The position numbers and the translations under genes are program-made. From contig JAPUDO010000062.1 of assembly GCA_027493055.1 (NCBI GenBank), forward strand, positions 1 to 64,000: DNA of 64,000 nt, written 5' to 3'. Positions 36,289 through 45,374 of this stretch are shown piece after piece. Under the pieces are notes generated by a model. The model did no database searches. It saw nothing but the letters and a program-made list of their open reading frames with translations, and was not told the DNA's origin. Every line of letters begins with the position of its first letter. Within the stretch, counting starts at the first letter, position 1. Source of the DNA: Niabella sp. (GTDB lineage: Bacteria > Bacteroidota > Bacteroidia > Chitinophagales > Chitinophagaceae).

Positions 36289-36339
36289 CTGCGAAACTTG
36301 CAGTTTCGCAGCATTATTTTGTTGCCTGAGGCAACAAAA
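36289..36339. repeat. Two-hairpin dispersed element, copy 2
   Basis: A perfect 10-bp hairpin CTGCGAAACT/AGTTTCGCAG (36289-36311, 3-nt loop) is followed by TTTTGTTGCC/GGCAACAAAA (36317-36339, 3-nt loop). In reverse complement this has the same order as the element at 1442-1489. The T and A runs are inverted compared with a normal terminator, so it is not a typical terminator. It lies in the roughly 300-base gap before the cysteine desulfurase gene, which holds nothing else clear. Confidence 0.65.
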
Positions 36340-36498
36340 AACATGACTTCACCGACATTTTTACTGGCAACTCATTATTATAAAAATTTTCGTTTTTATA
36401 ATATTTATTCCCGTTCCTGAGGTCCTCATTTAAAAAGTTCAGAACTTGATAGCTGCATAATAATGACCACAATCATAGATCACCCACCTTTTGTTCCT

Positions 36499-36506
36499 TA
36501 ACTTTG
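36499..36506 (+). promoter_or_regulatory. -7 box for the cysteine desulfurase gene
   Basis: TAACTTTG matches TAnnTTTG and lies 30 bases before the ATG at 36537. A TTG start codon at 36504 would overlap this box, which argues for the ATG. Confidence 0.5.
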
Positions 36507-36536
36507 CGCCTCATATTTTTCACCTCACGCACTGTT

Positions 36537-37661
36537 ATGGATAGAATATATTTAGATAATGCAGCTACAACCGCGCTCGATAAAGAAGTATTAGAGGCCA
36601 TGTTGCCCTACATGACCACACATTTCGGCAACCCCTCTTCTATCTATTCCTACGGCCGCGAAACACGCCTGGCCGTTGAGAACGCACGCAAAACCGTAGC
36701 CAGGTTACTGGGCGCCCATCCCGGCGAAATATTTTTCACCAGCGGCGGAACGGAAAGTAATAACACCGCTATTCTTTCTGCTATCCGCGACCTGGGGTGT
36801 GAGCATATCATCACATCGCCCATTGAGCACCATGCAGTATTGCATACGGTAAGCCATTATGCCTGTAAAGGCACTACTACAGGCTTTGTGAAATTATTAC
36901 CTGACGGACATATAGATTTAAACAATCTTGAAGAGCAGCTGGCTACGGCAGGTAAGAAATGCCTGGTAAGCCTCATGCATGCCAATAACGAAATAGGCAA
37001 TTTGCTAAGCATTAACGCAGCAAGCGCATTATGTAAAAAATACAATGCTGTTTTTCATTCTGATTGTGTACAAACGGTTGGCCATTATCCCATTGATCTT
37101 AGCCGCATACAGGTAGATTTTATTGCGGCCGCAGGACATAAATTTCATGGGCCCAAAGGAACAGGTATCTTATATATAAGCAGGGATATACAGGCCCGGC
37201 CAATGATACATGGCGGCGGCCAGGAGCGCAATATGCGTGCAGGTACCGAAAATGTTTACGGTATAGTAGGTTTTGCCAAAGCCCTGGAACTGGCAATGGC
37301 CGGCTATGAAAAAGATTCGGCTTATATAAAGGATCTTAAAGTATACATGGCCGGGCAGCTGCAGGCGCATATTCCCGGTATCAGCTTTAATGGAGATTAT
37401 AGCGGGAGCTCCCTGTACACAGTTCTTAACGTATCTTTTCCGCTTACTGATAAATCTGACATGTTGTTGTTCAATCTTGATATCCATAACATCTGCGTAT
37501 CTGGCGGAAGCGCCTGCAGCAGCGGCGCCAACCAGGGTTCGCATGTGATTAACGCCATCACCGGCGATCCCGGCAAAATGGCCATCCGCTTTTCCTTCAG
37601 CAGGCATAATACTAAAGAAGAAATAGACAGGGTGGTTGCTGCAATTAAAGAGTTGATATAG
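36537..37661 (+). CDS. Cysteine desulfurase (NifS/IscS class V aminotransferase)
   Basis: From the ATG at 36537 the product has 374 residues. It starts MDRIYLDNAATTALD, the typical class V entry. GTESNN near 75, HSDCVQTVGH near 180 and AAGHKFHGPKG (PLP Lys near 202) form the cofactor site, and SGGSACSSG (Cys near 326) carries the persulfide. It releases sulfur from cysteine for Fe-S clusters or tRNA thiolation. No iscU/sufU scaffold gene is next to it. A -7 box just upstream (36499-36506) favours this start over the upstream TTG. Confidence 0.9.
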   Translation: MDRIYLDNAATTALDKEVLEAMLPYMTTHFGNPSSIYSYGRETRLAVENARKTVARLLGAHPGEIFFTSGGTESNNTAILSAIRDLGCEHIITSPIEHHAVLHTVSHYACKGTTTGFVKLLPDGHIDLNNLEEQLATAGKKCLVSLMHANNEIGNLLSINAASALCKKYNAVFHSDCVQTVGHYPIDLSRIQVDFIAAAGHKFHGPKGTGILYISRDIQARPMIHGGGQERNMRAGTENVYGIVGFAKALELAMAGYEKDSAYIKDLKVYMAGQLQAHIPGISFNGDYSGSSLYTVLNVSFPLTDKSDMLLFNLDIHNICVSGGSACSSGANQGSHVINAITGDPGKMAIRFSFSRHNTKEEIDRVVAAIKELI

Positions 37662-37833
37662 ATCAATATCCAACAAATAATATTTTTCTTCACTACGTAG
37701 CTACTGGCTTCGGTTTCACCAGTCCCTACGCATCGTTTTCCACATTTGTGCATATTTGTCTCTCGGAATCTTCTGTAACATAGAATAATTTAGACCTGCT
37801 GTTTCATTTTTTTCACCTTTAAACATATCTAAG

Positions 37834-40800
37834 ATGGCAGGTACACAATCCACACAGACAGGCCTTGTATTCTCCAGGAAATTTACAAAAGACAATATCA
37901 GTCCTTATGACATGTTTGAATATGACTATCGTACCTCGTTGATCAAAAACCCAACGGGCGAAATAGTATTCCGGTTGGATGATGTGGAAGTACCTAAGCA
38001 ATGGAGCCAGATAGCCACAGATATCCTGGCACAGAAATATTTCAGAAAAGCAGGCGTTCCCCAGCCTGACGCCCGCCTGAATGACACAGTCGGGCAGGGA
38101 ACTACAGGCAGGGAAACCAGCGTGAAGCAGGTAGCCCACCGGCTGGCGTATTGCTGGCGTATGTGGGGCGAACGTTATGGTTATTTTGCAGGCAAGCAGG
38201 ATGCGCAGATCTTTTATGACGAGCTGGTGTATTCTTTACTCAGCCAGTCCTGCGCTCCCAACAGTCCGCAATGGTTTAACACCGGTTTACACGAGGTGTA
38301 CGGTATTACCGGCAAGCCCCAGGGGCATTATTATGTTGATCCTGAAGATGGGGAATTAAAAAAATCTACCAGCGCCTATGAGAGGCCACAGCCTCACGCG
38401 TGTTTTATCCTGAGCGTAGATGATGACCTGGTAAATGACGGTGGTATTATGGACCTGTGGGTACGTGAGGCCCGTATTTTTAAATACGGCAGCGGTGTGG
38501 GCACCAACTTCAGCAATATCCGTGGTGAGGGCGAAAAGCTCAGCGGAGGCGGCACTTCCAGCGGCTTAATGAGCTTTTTGAAGATAGGCGACCGGGCAGC
38601 AGGCGCTATCAAAAGCGGGGGAACCACGCGCCGCGCCGCTAAAATGGTCTGTCTTGATCTGGACCATCCGGAAATTGAAGCGTTCGTTAACTGGAAAGTA
38701 CAGGAAGAAGATAAAGTAGCGGCTTTAATAGCAGCAGGCTATTCAAGCGATTACGAAGGCGAGGCGTACCGCACAGTAAGCGGGCAAAACAGTAACAACT
38801 CTGTCCGTATACCCAATTCATTTTTTAAAGCGCTGGCAGCAGGTGGCGACTGGGAACTGAAAGCAAGGAGCAATGGTAAAGTGATGAAAACCATTAAAGC
38901 GAAGGATCTCTGGGACCAGATCAACTATGCGGCATGGCGTTGCGCTGATCCCGGAACACAATATGACACCACTATTAATGAATGGCATACCTGTCCCGAA
39001 GGCGGGCCTATACGCGCCAGCAATCCCTGCAGCGAGTACATGTTCTTAGATAATACCGCATGTAACCTGGCCAGTGTAAACCTGCGTAAATTTTTCAACG
39101 AAAAAGAAAATCTTTTTGATGTTGAAGGTTTTGAATACACCTGCCGCTTATGGACAACCGTTCTGGAAATTTCGGTGCTGATGGCACAGTTCCCTTCCAA
39201 AGAAGTAGCGCAGCTAAGTTATGATTATCGTACGCTTGGACTGGGATACGCTAACCTGGGCAGTATGCTGATGGTGAGCGGGATCCCTTACGACAGTGAT
39301 GCCGCCAGGGGTATTGCCGGTGCCGTTACAGCCATCATGACGGGTGTGGCTTACGCTACATCAGCAGAAATGGCCTCACACCAGGGAGCCTTTCCGCGCT
39401 TTGAAGCCAATAAACAGTACATGATGCGCGTGATGCGCAACCATCGTGCAGCAGCCTACGATGCAGCCGAGGCTTATGAGGGCCTGCAAATAAAGCCTAT
39501 GGGTATTAACGCGGCACATTGCCCGGACTACCTGTTAAAAGCAGCTACAAGAGCCTGGGATAATGCCGTTCAGCTGGGTGAGCAATACGGCTATCGTAAT
39601 GCGCAAACCACGGTTATTGCTCCAACCGGCACCATCGGTTTACTGATGGACTGCGACACAACCGGCGTAGAGCCCGATTTCGCACTGGTAAAATTTAAAA
39701 AACTGAGCGGCGGCGGTTATTTTAAAATCATCAATCAAAGCGTGCCACAGGCATTGCATACATTGAAATACAGTGAACAGCAGATTGAAGATATTGTAAA
39801 TTATGCCAGGGGACATGCTACATTAAAAAATGCACCTTATATAAATGAGCAAAGCCTTATAGCTAAGGGCTTTACAGCCGATGAGATAGAAAAGCTCAAT
39901 GCAGCCATGGGCACTGCTTTCGAGATAGGCTTTGCATTTAATATATTTACTTTGGGAGAAGCCTGCCTGCAACGCCTGGGCTTCAAACCGGAAGACTACA
40001 ATGATTTCAGCTGGAGCCTACTGGAAGCGTTAGGTTTTACCGGTGAGCAGATTGAAGCTGCCAATACTTATGTATGTGGCGCCATGACTGTTGAAGGTGC
40101 GCCTTATTTGAAAGAAGCGCATCTGCCTGTTTTTGATTGCGCCAATAAGTGCGGCCCTACCGGCAAACGCTACATTCATGCACATGGTCATATCCGCATG
40201 ATGGCCGCAGCACAGCCTTTTTTAAGCGGCGCTATCAGCAAAACCATTAACCTCCCTAACGAGGCCGCTGTTGAAGAAATTGCCGATGCCTATAAGCTAA
40301 GCTGGGAGCTGGGGTTGAAAGCCTGTGCTTTATATCGTGATGGCTCTAAGCTCAGTCAGCCGTTAAGCAATACGAGTGATAAGAAAAAGAAAACTGATGT
40401 TGGGGAAGAGGCTGAAGCAGCAGCCCAGGTTACAGAAACCCATATCGTTGATATGGGTAAACTTACCGTTGAAGAATTATTAGAGGAAGTAAATAAACGG
40501 GTGCAGAACAGTGCCGATACCCGCTTAAAGCGCCAGCTGGCTATGATTGTTGAGCGCCGTACCTTACCCGCCAAACGCAGGGGCTTTACTCAGAAAGCCA
40601 AAATAAGCGGGCAAACACTTTTCTTAAGGACCGGTGAGTATAACGATGGAACATTAGGCGAAATATTTATAGACATGGCAAAGGAAGGCGCTACCATGCG
40701 CAGTATGCTCAATTGCTTTGCAATTGCAGTTTCCATTGGCTTGCAGTATGGTGTTCCGCTGGAAGAGTTTGTAGAAAAATTTGTATTTACCCGCTTTGAA

Positions 40801-41205
40801 CCTTCGGGTATGGTGCAGCACCCGAATATAAAATCCACTACTTCTATTATTGATTTCATTTTCCGGGCCCTGGCTTATGATTACCTGGGCCGTACCGATC
40901 TTGTGCATATTCTTGATAAAGCAAACAGTGCGGATAATAACGTGGATGATGAAGACTGGGATGAAAGTACACCCACAATTGGTGACCGTGTACATGAAGT
41001 AGGCGATATGCGTGTGGTTAATACCGTTCCATCAAAAAATGCTGAAGCCTCAGCACCTGCTGCATCAGGGCTTGACGCAGTAAATGCAGCAGTTAAAAGT
41101 ATGCAGAGCGATGCACCGTCATGCAATGTTTGCGGGCATATTACTATCAGAAGCGGCACCTGCTATAAATGCCTGAACTGCGGCAATAGTTTGGGATGTA
41201 GCTAA
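37834..41205 (+). CDS. nrdJ: Adenosylcobalamin-dependent ribonucleotide reductase (class II)
   Basis: The 1123-residue enzyme makes deoxyribonucleotides using adenosylcobalamin to start the radical. CAPNSPQWFNTGLHEVYGI near 150 and NPCSEYMFLDNTACNLASVNL near 398 hold active-site Cys and the N-x-C-x-E catalytic motif; APTGTIGLLMDCDTTGVEPDF matches the family's substrate-binding loop. The C-terminal third contains the TSCPD-type domain and a Cys4 zinc ribbon (CNVCGH, CYKCLNCG) typical of the large bacterial form. Needing B12, it fits with the B12 riboswitch and receptor at 1.8-4.1 kb. Leader region 37662-37833 contains an imperfect ACTGG/CCAGT hairpin but nothing decisive. Confidence 0.95.
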   Translation: MAGTQSTQTGLVFSRKFTKDNISPYDMFEYDYRTSLIKNPTGEIVFRLDDVEVPKQWSQIATDILAQKYFRKAGVPQPDARLNDTVGQGTTGRETSVKQVAHRLAYCWRMWGERYGYFAGKQDAQIFYDELVYSLLSQSCAPNSPQWFNTGLHEVYGITGKPQGHYYVDPEDGELKKSTSAYERPQPHACFILSVDDDLVNDGGIMDLWVREARIFKYGSGVGTNFSNIRGEGEKLSGGGTSSGLMSFLKIGDRAAGAIKSGGTTRRAAKMVCLDLDHPEIEAFVNWKVQEEDKVAALIAAGYSSDYEGEAYRTVSGQNSNNSVRIPNSFFKALAAGGDWELKARSNGKVMKTIKAKDLWDQINYAAWRCADPGTQYDTTINEWHTCPEGGPIRASNPCSEYMFLDNTACNLASVNLRKFFNEKENLFDVEGFEYTCRLWTTVLEISVLMAQFPSKEVAQLSYDYRTLGLGYANLGSMLMVSGIPYDSDAARGIAGAVTAIMTGVAYATSAEMASHQGAFPRFEANKQYMMRVMRNHRAAAYDAAEAYEGLQIKPMGINAAHCPDYLLKAATRAWDNAVQLGEQYGYRNAQTTVIAPTGTIGLLMDCDTTGVEPDFALVKFKKLSGGGYFKIINQSVPQALHTLKYSEQQIEDIVNYARGHATLKNAPYINEQSLIAKGFTADEIEKLNAAMGTAFEIGFAFNIFTLGEACLQRLGFKPEDYNDFSWSLLEALGFTGEQIEAANTYVCGAMTVEGAPYLKEAHLPVFDCANKCGPTGKRYIHAHGHIRMMAAAQPFLSGAISKTINLPNEAAVEEIADAYKLSWELGLKACALYRDGSKLSQPLSNTSDKKKKTDVGEEAEAAAQVTETHIVDMGKLTVEELLEEVNKRVQNSADTRLKRQLAMIVERRTLPAKRRGFTQKAKISGQTLFLRTGEYNDGTLGEIFIDMAKEGATMRSMLNCFAIAVSIGLQYGVPLEEFVEKFVFTRFEPSGMVQHPNIKSTTSIIDFIFRALAYDYLGRTDLVHILDKANSADNNVDDEDWDESTPTIGDRVHEVGDMRVVNTVPSKNAEASAPAASGLDAVNAAVKSMQSDAPSCNVCGHITIRSGTCYKCLNCGNSLGCS

Positions 41206-41230
41206 AAATGATTGCCATAAGCCTTTTGAT

Positions 41231-42355
41231 ATGAATAAAAGTTTATTTAAAACTGCTGCCATTGCTTTTTTACTGGCATTGCTATGTGTAAGGGCCTACA
41301 GCCAGCCGGTAAAAAATAAAGATTTCAGAGTGATTGCTTATTACGCATCCAACGCCTATAAAATTGACAGTTTCCCTGTTGAAAAGCTGACACATATTAT
41401 TTACAGCTTTTGCCATTTAAAAGATAACGGGCTTAACGTGGATAATGCAGCAGATTCGTTAACCATACAAAAACTTGTATCTTTAAAATCAGGGAACCCC
41501 AGGTTGAAGGTGTTATTGTCATTGGGCGGATGGGGTGGCTGCAAAACCTGTTCCGATGTGTTCTCCACGCAGGCAGGAAGAACTGCGTTTGCCGGCTCTG
41601 TGAAAGCGCTTGCTGCTTATTTTAAAACAGATGGCATTGATCTGGACTGGGAATATCCTACCATAGAAGGGCATCCGGGTCACCCTTACAAGCCGGAGGA
41701 TAAAGAAAACTTTACAGCTTTGCTGAAAACATTGCGAAGCGTTTTAGGAAAGAAACAGGAAATAAGCTTTGCTGCGGGCGGCTTTAAGCACTACCTGCTG
41801 GAGGCTGTGGACTGGAAAAGTGTGATGCCTGTTGTTAACTACGTAAACCTGATGAATTATGACATGGTAAACGGGGCCACACCACACACCGGTCATCATA
41901 CACCTCTGTACAGCAACAGTCAGCAAAAAGAATCAATACATGACTGCGTAAGCTATCTTTCTTCAATAGGAGTGCCTAAAAAAAAGATGGTCATTGGCGC
42001 CGCCTTTTATGGCAGGAGTTGGGAAAATGTACCCAATATAAATAATGGCCTTCACCAGCCGGGAGTATTTAAAAGCTTTATTGACAATGCTTATTTTGAT
42101 AAGATCATTAATAAAGAAAATGGCTTTACTTTTTATTATGACGAAGCAGCCCATGCCAGCCATGCCTATAACCCTGATGATAAAATATTTGTAACCTTTG
42201 ACGACGAAGCCTCCATTACAAAAAAAACAAAATATGCACTGGAAAACGGCCTGGGCGGCATTATGTTTTGGGAACTGAGCATTGATAAAAAAGAAAACGG
42301 CTACCTGGACATCATTGACAGAGCCATTAAAAACGCCGGCCATAGATCCCGGTAA
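41231..42355 (+). CDS. Secreted GH18 chitinase-like glycosidase
   Basis: The 374-residue product has a signal peptide (to about residue 24, RAYSQ), the substrate-side strand KVLLSLGGWGG near 95, and the catalytic motif DGIDLDWEYP near 135-144, in which the Glu is the acid/base. The MNYDMVNG and GGIMFWELS strands complete the GH18 barrel. It would cleave chitin or related beta-1,4-linked GlcNAc chains outside the cell. It has no carbohydrate-binding or type IX sorting domain. It starts 25 bases after nrdJ, which might reflect shared transcription, but a functional link is unlikely. Confidence 0.9.
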   Translation: MNKSLFKTAAIAFLLALLCVRAYSQPVKNKDFRVIAYYASNAYKIDSFPVEKLTHIIYSFCHLKDNGLNVDNAADSLTIQKLVSLKSGNPRLKVLLSLGGWGGCKTCSDVFSTQAGRTAFAGSVKALAAYFKTDGIDLDWEYPTIEGHPGHPYKPEDKENFTALLKTLRSVLGKKQEISFAAGGFKHYLLEAVDWKSVMPVVNYVNLMNYDMVNGATPHTGHHTPLYSNSQQKESIHDCVSYLSSIGVPKKKMVIGAAFYGRSWENVPNINNGLHQPGVFKSFIDNAYFDKIINKENGFTFYYDEAAHASHAYNPDDKIFVTFDDEASITKKTKYALENGLGGIMFWELSIDKKENGYLDIIDRAIKNAGHRSR

Positions 42356-42369
42356 CCTTTATTTTGTGC

Positions 42370-43038
42370 CTATGTAGCCCAGGCCTTATCACCTTTCACA
42401 TAAGGCATACAAGGGTCATATTTACCCGGAACGGCAGCATAGCGAAGCGCTTTGGTAGCACCAGGCTCAGAGGTGAAGAAGCCTAATAAAGTAAGCTCTT
42501 TCATCATGCTGAAATAATGCCTGGGCATTACAGCTTTTACATAACCAAAATTGCCTTTTGCCTTTTCAACGGAGTCCTTAATGATTTCTTCCTTATATAA
42601 AGTTTCCTTTTTGCTTTTATATGCTGTTGTTTGTGTATATTCTTTTGCTTCCTTGTCCAGGGCTGTGAGCAGTTCCGAGCGTTGCTCCGGTGTAATTTGC
42701 ATAAAGCCTTTACTGTATTTTTCCTTACTGAGCTTTTCTACGGCATCCAACCCTTTCCTGAAGATCTCCTGGTCATCAGGGGTATAGCAATCGCGTACCA
42801 TCACATTCATAAATTCACCCACGCCGGCATCCTTAGCGCCGGGCGTAGTGGTGCGCGGTATAATGGTTTCGGCTATTTCATCAAGAAAAGCTATTTCATC
42901 TTTGGTAAAAAAGCCGGCTCCGGCCTGTGCCCCTTCTTTAGCCGAAGGTTTACAACCGGATTGGATAAACAATTCTGCTCCCAGTACAGCGCCTCCCATT
43001 AGCAGCGCTACTTTTTGTACGGCTTGTCTTCTGTTCAT
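42370..43038 (-). CDS. Gluconate 2-dehydrogenase subunit 3-like protein
   Basis: The 222-residue product starts MNRRQAVQKVALLMGG, a twin-Arg-type signal, then a Cys (SGCKPS), so it may be a Tat-exported lipoprotein. The remaining helical region (AFLDEIAETIIPRT, VRDCYTPDDQEIF) matches the gluconate 2-dehydrogenase subunit 3 family. It is the small partner of the GMC enzyme encoded just upstream (148-base gap, same strand). No cytochrome c subunit is found nearby, so the electron acceptor is unknown. Confidence 0.85.
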   Translation of the reverse strand: MNRRQAVQKVALLMGGAVLGAELFIQSGCKPSAKEGAQAGAGFFTKDEIAFLDEIAETIIPRTTTPGAKDAGVGEFMNVMVRDCYTPDDQEIFRKGLDAVEKLSKEKYSKGFMQITPEQRSELLTALDKEAKEYTQTTAYKSKKETLYKEEIIKDSVEKAKGNFGYVKAVMPRHYFSMMKELTLLGFFTSEPGATKALRYAAVPGKYDPCMPYVKGDKAWAT

Positions 43039-43052
43039 GATTTTTATTTAAG

Positions 43053-43087
43053 ATGACAGAGGATAGTTGACAGCTGACAGGAGTGAG
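43053..43087. repeat. Heptamer array, left arm of an inverted pair
   Basis: Consecutive 7-mers ATGACAG, AGGATAG, TTGACAG, CTGACAG, GAGTGAG. It begins 15 bases upstream of the minus-strand start codon at 43038. Reverse complement of these units appears at 43158-43185. Confidence 0.8.
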
Positions 43088-43157
43088 GTTTTTAACTGCC
43101 AACCATTCTGTATTATAAATTTATTATCGCTTTATCATTTATATGTTGAGTGATGTT

Positions 43158-43185
43158 CTGTCAACTGTCATCAGCCAACTGTCAA
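43158..43185. repeat. Heptamer array, right arm of an inverted pair
   Basis: Consecutive 7-mers CTGTCAA, CTGTCAT, CAGCCAA, CTGTCAA. The reverse complement (TTGACAG, ATGACAG) matches the units at 43053-43080, so the two arrays could pair as a long stem with about 77 bases between them. Confidence 0.8.
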
Positions 43186-43186
43186 C

Positions 43187-44866
43187 TTATAAATTTCCCT
43201 TTTTCAATTCGTTTACGGCAAAGTCAGCAGCTCTTGCGGTGAGCGCCATATAGGTAAGCGATGGATTCACACAGGCGGCGCTGGCCATACAGGCACCATC
43301 CGTCACAAACACATTCTTACAATCCCATACCTGGTTGTTGCCGTTGAGTACCGATGTTTTAGGATCGTGGCCCATACGGGCAGTTCCCATTTCATGAATG
43401 CCCTGTCCAAAACCATATTCACTATCGTAAGTATGCACATCTTTCAATCCTGCGGCTTCCAGCATTTCGGCGCCATCATTCATCATGTCTATGCGCATCT
43501 TTTTCTCGTTCTCTTTTATTTCAGCATCAATATTCAAAACAGGTAAACCCCATTTATCTTTTACATTTTTATCAAGCGTTATTTTGTTATCATGATAAGG
43601 CAGTATCTCGCCAAAAGCGCCAAGCCCCATTGTCCATGAGCCCGGCTCGCAAAGTGCGTCCTTAAGCGCTGCGCCAATGCTAAGCTCTGCTATCTGGCGT
43701 TGCCAGTTCTCCCTGCTGGCTCCCCCCTGGTAGCCAAAGCCACGCAGGTAATCCCTTTTATCATTACCAATATTCCTGAAACGCGGAATATAAATACCGC
43801 CTGGCTTTCGCCCAAAGTAATATTTATCTTCATAACCTTCTACCCTCCCCGATGCGCCACAGCGGAAATGATGATCCATAAGGTTATGGCCCAGCTCACC
43901 GCTGCTGCTGCCCAAACCATCCGGCCAGATATCGGTAGCAGAGTTCATCAGTACCCATGTAGAATTTAAAGCAGAAGCGCACACAAAAACTATTTTAGCA
44001 AAGTATTCATAAGTTTTGTTGGTTTCTGCGTCTATTACTTCCACTCCTCTGGCTTTTTGCGTATCCTTATCGTAAATGATCTTGGTAACAATAGAAAACG
44101 GTCTCAGGGTAAGATTACCGGTTTTCATAGCTGCCGGCAAAGTAGATGACTGCGTGCTGAAATAAGCGCCAAACGGACATCCCAACCAGCATTTATTCCT
44201 GTACTGACAGGCAGTACGGCCTTCAAGTGGTTTGGTAATATTAGCTACGCGCGCATTGGTCATAATACGTGAGCCACTGTAATGTTTCCTGATCCTGTCA
44301 GCCACATCCTTTTCCACACAGTTAAGCGGCATTGCCGGCATAAGGTCCCCGTCAGGGTAACCGGGAAAATTTTCATTGCTCCCATTAATCCCTGCAAACT
44401 TTTCGGCATAACTATACCAGGAAGCAAGGTCTTTATAACGTATAGGCCAGTCTGTACCAATACCTTCCCTGGCATTAGCTTCAAAATCTATATCACTGTG
44501 CCGGTAACTCTGGCGCCCCCAGGTCAGCGACCTTCCGCCTACATGATATCCCCGGTACCAGTCAAAACGCTTGGTTTCTACATAAGGACAGTCTTTTTCG
44601 TTTGCCCAGAAATTAAGATTGGTCTCATTTAGCGGATAGTCCCTTTTTAACACAGGATAATCTTTGATCATTTCCTGTGTCCGGCTGCCACGATGTGGAA
44701 AATCCCAGGGATTCTTATTCGCACTGACATAGTCCTGCACATGCTTAACATCGCGTCCCCTTTCAAGCATTATGGTTTTCAGGCCTTTTTCTGTGAGCTC
44801 TTTTGCAGCCCAGCCACCCGATATGCCACTGCCAATAACAATTGCATCATACACGTTATCTGCCAT
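43187..44866 (-). CDS. GMC-family oxidoreductase (gluconate dehydrogenase large-subunit type)
   Basis: The 559-residue flavoprotein has the FAD-binding GxGxxG at about 12-17 (VIGSGISGGWAAKE), the GGRSLTWGRQSYR region, a Cys-rich NKCWLGCPFGAYF stretch near 225, and a C-terminal HEMGTARMG...VNPSLTYMALTARAAD, the GMC_oxred_C signature with the active His. It oxidises alcohol groups of sugars or sugar acids. No signal peptide is present, so export, if any, depends on the subunit-3 partner with the twin-Arg signal encoded just downstream. The start ATG at 44866 fits the flavin domain. Confidence 0.9.
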   Translation of the reverse strand: MADNVYDAIVIGSGISGGWAAKELTEKGLKTIMLERGRDVKHVQDYVSANKNPWDFPHRGSRTQEMIKDYPVLKRDYPLNETNLNFWANEKDCPYVETKRFDWYRGYHVGGRSLTWGRQSYRHSDIDFEANAREGIGTDWPIRYKDLASWYSYAEKFAGINGSNENFPGYPDGDLMPAMPLNCVEKDVADRIRKHYSGSRIMTNARVANITKPLEGRTACQYRNKCWLGCPFGAYFSTQSSTLPAAMKTGNLTLRPFSIVTKIIYDKDTQKARGVEVIDAETNKTYEYFAKIVFVCASALNSTWVLMNSATDIWPDGLGSSSGELGHNLMDHHFRCGASGRVEGYEDKYYFGRKPGGIYIPRFRNIGNDKRDYLRGFGYQGGASRENWQRQIAELSIGAALKDALCEPGSWTMGLGAFGEILPYHDNKITLDKNVKDKWGLPVLNIDAEIKENEKKMRIDMMNDGAEMLEAAGLKDVHTYDSEYGFGQGIHEMGTARMGHDPKTSVLNGNNQVWDCKNVFVTDGACMASAACVNPSLTYMALTARAADFAVNELKKGNL

Positions 44867-45016
44867 AAGATAGATCTCTATTTTTGTAGTTTTCGAATTA
44901 GTGAAACAAGCTATCTTTTACAAAAAGGTTTTAAAGATATCTAAAAAGTATATAAAAAAATACTTTTTTTATAAGGCAGTTGTTTAGCGCGTCCCAACTC
45001 AATTTACAGAAAAATT

Positions 45017-45024
45017 TATCTTTG
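45017..45024 (+). promoter_or_regulatory. -7 box abutting clpS
   Basis: TATCTTTG matches TAnnTTTG and ends only 4 bases before the clpS ATG (45029). Transcription would begin at or within a few bases of the start codon, so the mRNA would be leaderless or nearly so. No good -33 TTG is seen. Confidence 0.5.
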
Positions 45025-45028
45025 CAAT

Positions 45029-45322
45029 ATGCAAAGCAGCACTCATACAAAGTTTTTAGCAGATGAAGAAGTACTTACCGCTACGGCTTCATCGTGCCAG
45101 CTGATTGTTTGGAATGACGAGGTCAACACTTTTGCCTGGGTTATTGAGACCCTGATGGAAGTGTGCGGCCATAGTTTTGAACAGGCAGAACAATGTTCAT
45201 ATATCATTCATTTTAAGGGAAAATATGCGGTGAAAGAAGGTGAATACGAGGATCTGAAACCTATGTGTGATGCTATCCTGGACAGGGGCATTAATGCTAC
45301 AGTGGAAGAAGTAGTTGCTTAA
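45029..45322 (+). CDS. clpS: ClpS adaptor protein
   Basis: The 97-residue product contains the ClpS core: LIVWNDEVNTFAWVIETLMEVCGHSFEQAEQCSYIIHFKGKYAV, with the N-D-E pocket (Asn-Asp near 30) and Met/His-like hydrophobic residues that bind N-degron side chains, and the acidic pocket after it. ClpS delivers proteins with bulky N-terminal residues to the ClpAP/ClpCP protease. It is followed by aat, the transferase that creates such N-termini, with 52 bases between. A -7 box ends 4 bases before the ATG. Confidence 0.93.
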   Translation: MQSSTHTKFLADEEVLTATASSCQLIVWNDEVNTFAWVIETLMEVCGHSFEQAEQCSYIIHFKGKYAVKEGEYEDLKPMCDAILDRGINATVEEVVA

Positions 45323-45374
45323 AGCAATACTTTCTTTAGGCACAAATATTCAATCTGCAATATTCAATAATTCA

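Noticed and set aside
36317..36339. TTTTGTTGCC/GGCAACAAAA hairpin as a terminator for the TonB receptor
   Set aside because: T and A runs are on the wrong sides for an intrinsic terminator; better explained as part of the two-hairpin dispersed element.
37662..37833. Riboswitch upstream of nrdJ
   Set aside because: Only an imperfect hairpin is visible; the cobalamin riboswitch core elements are absent.
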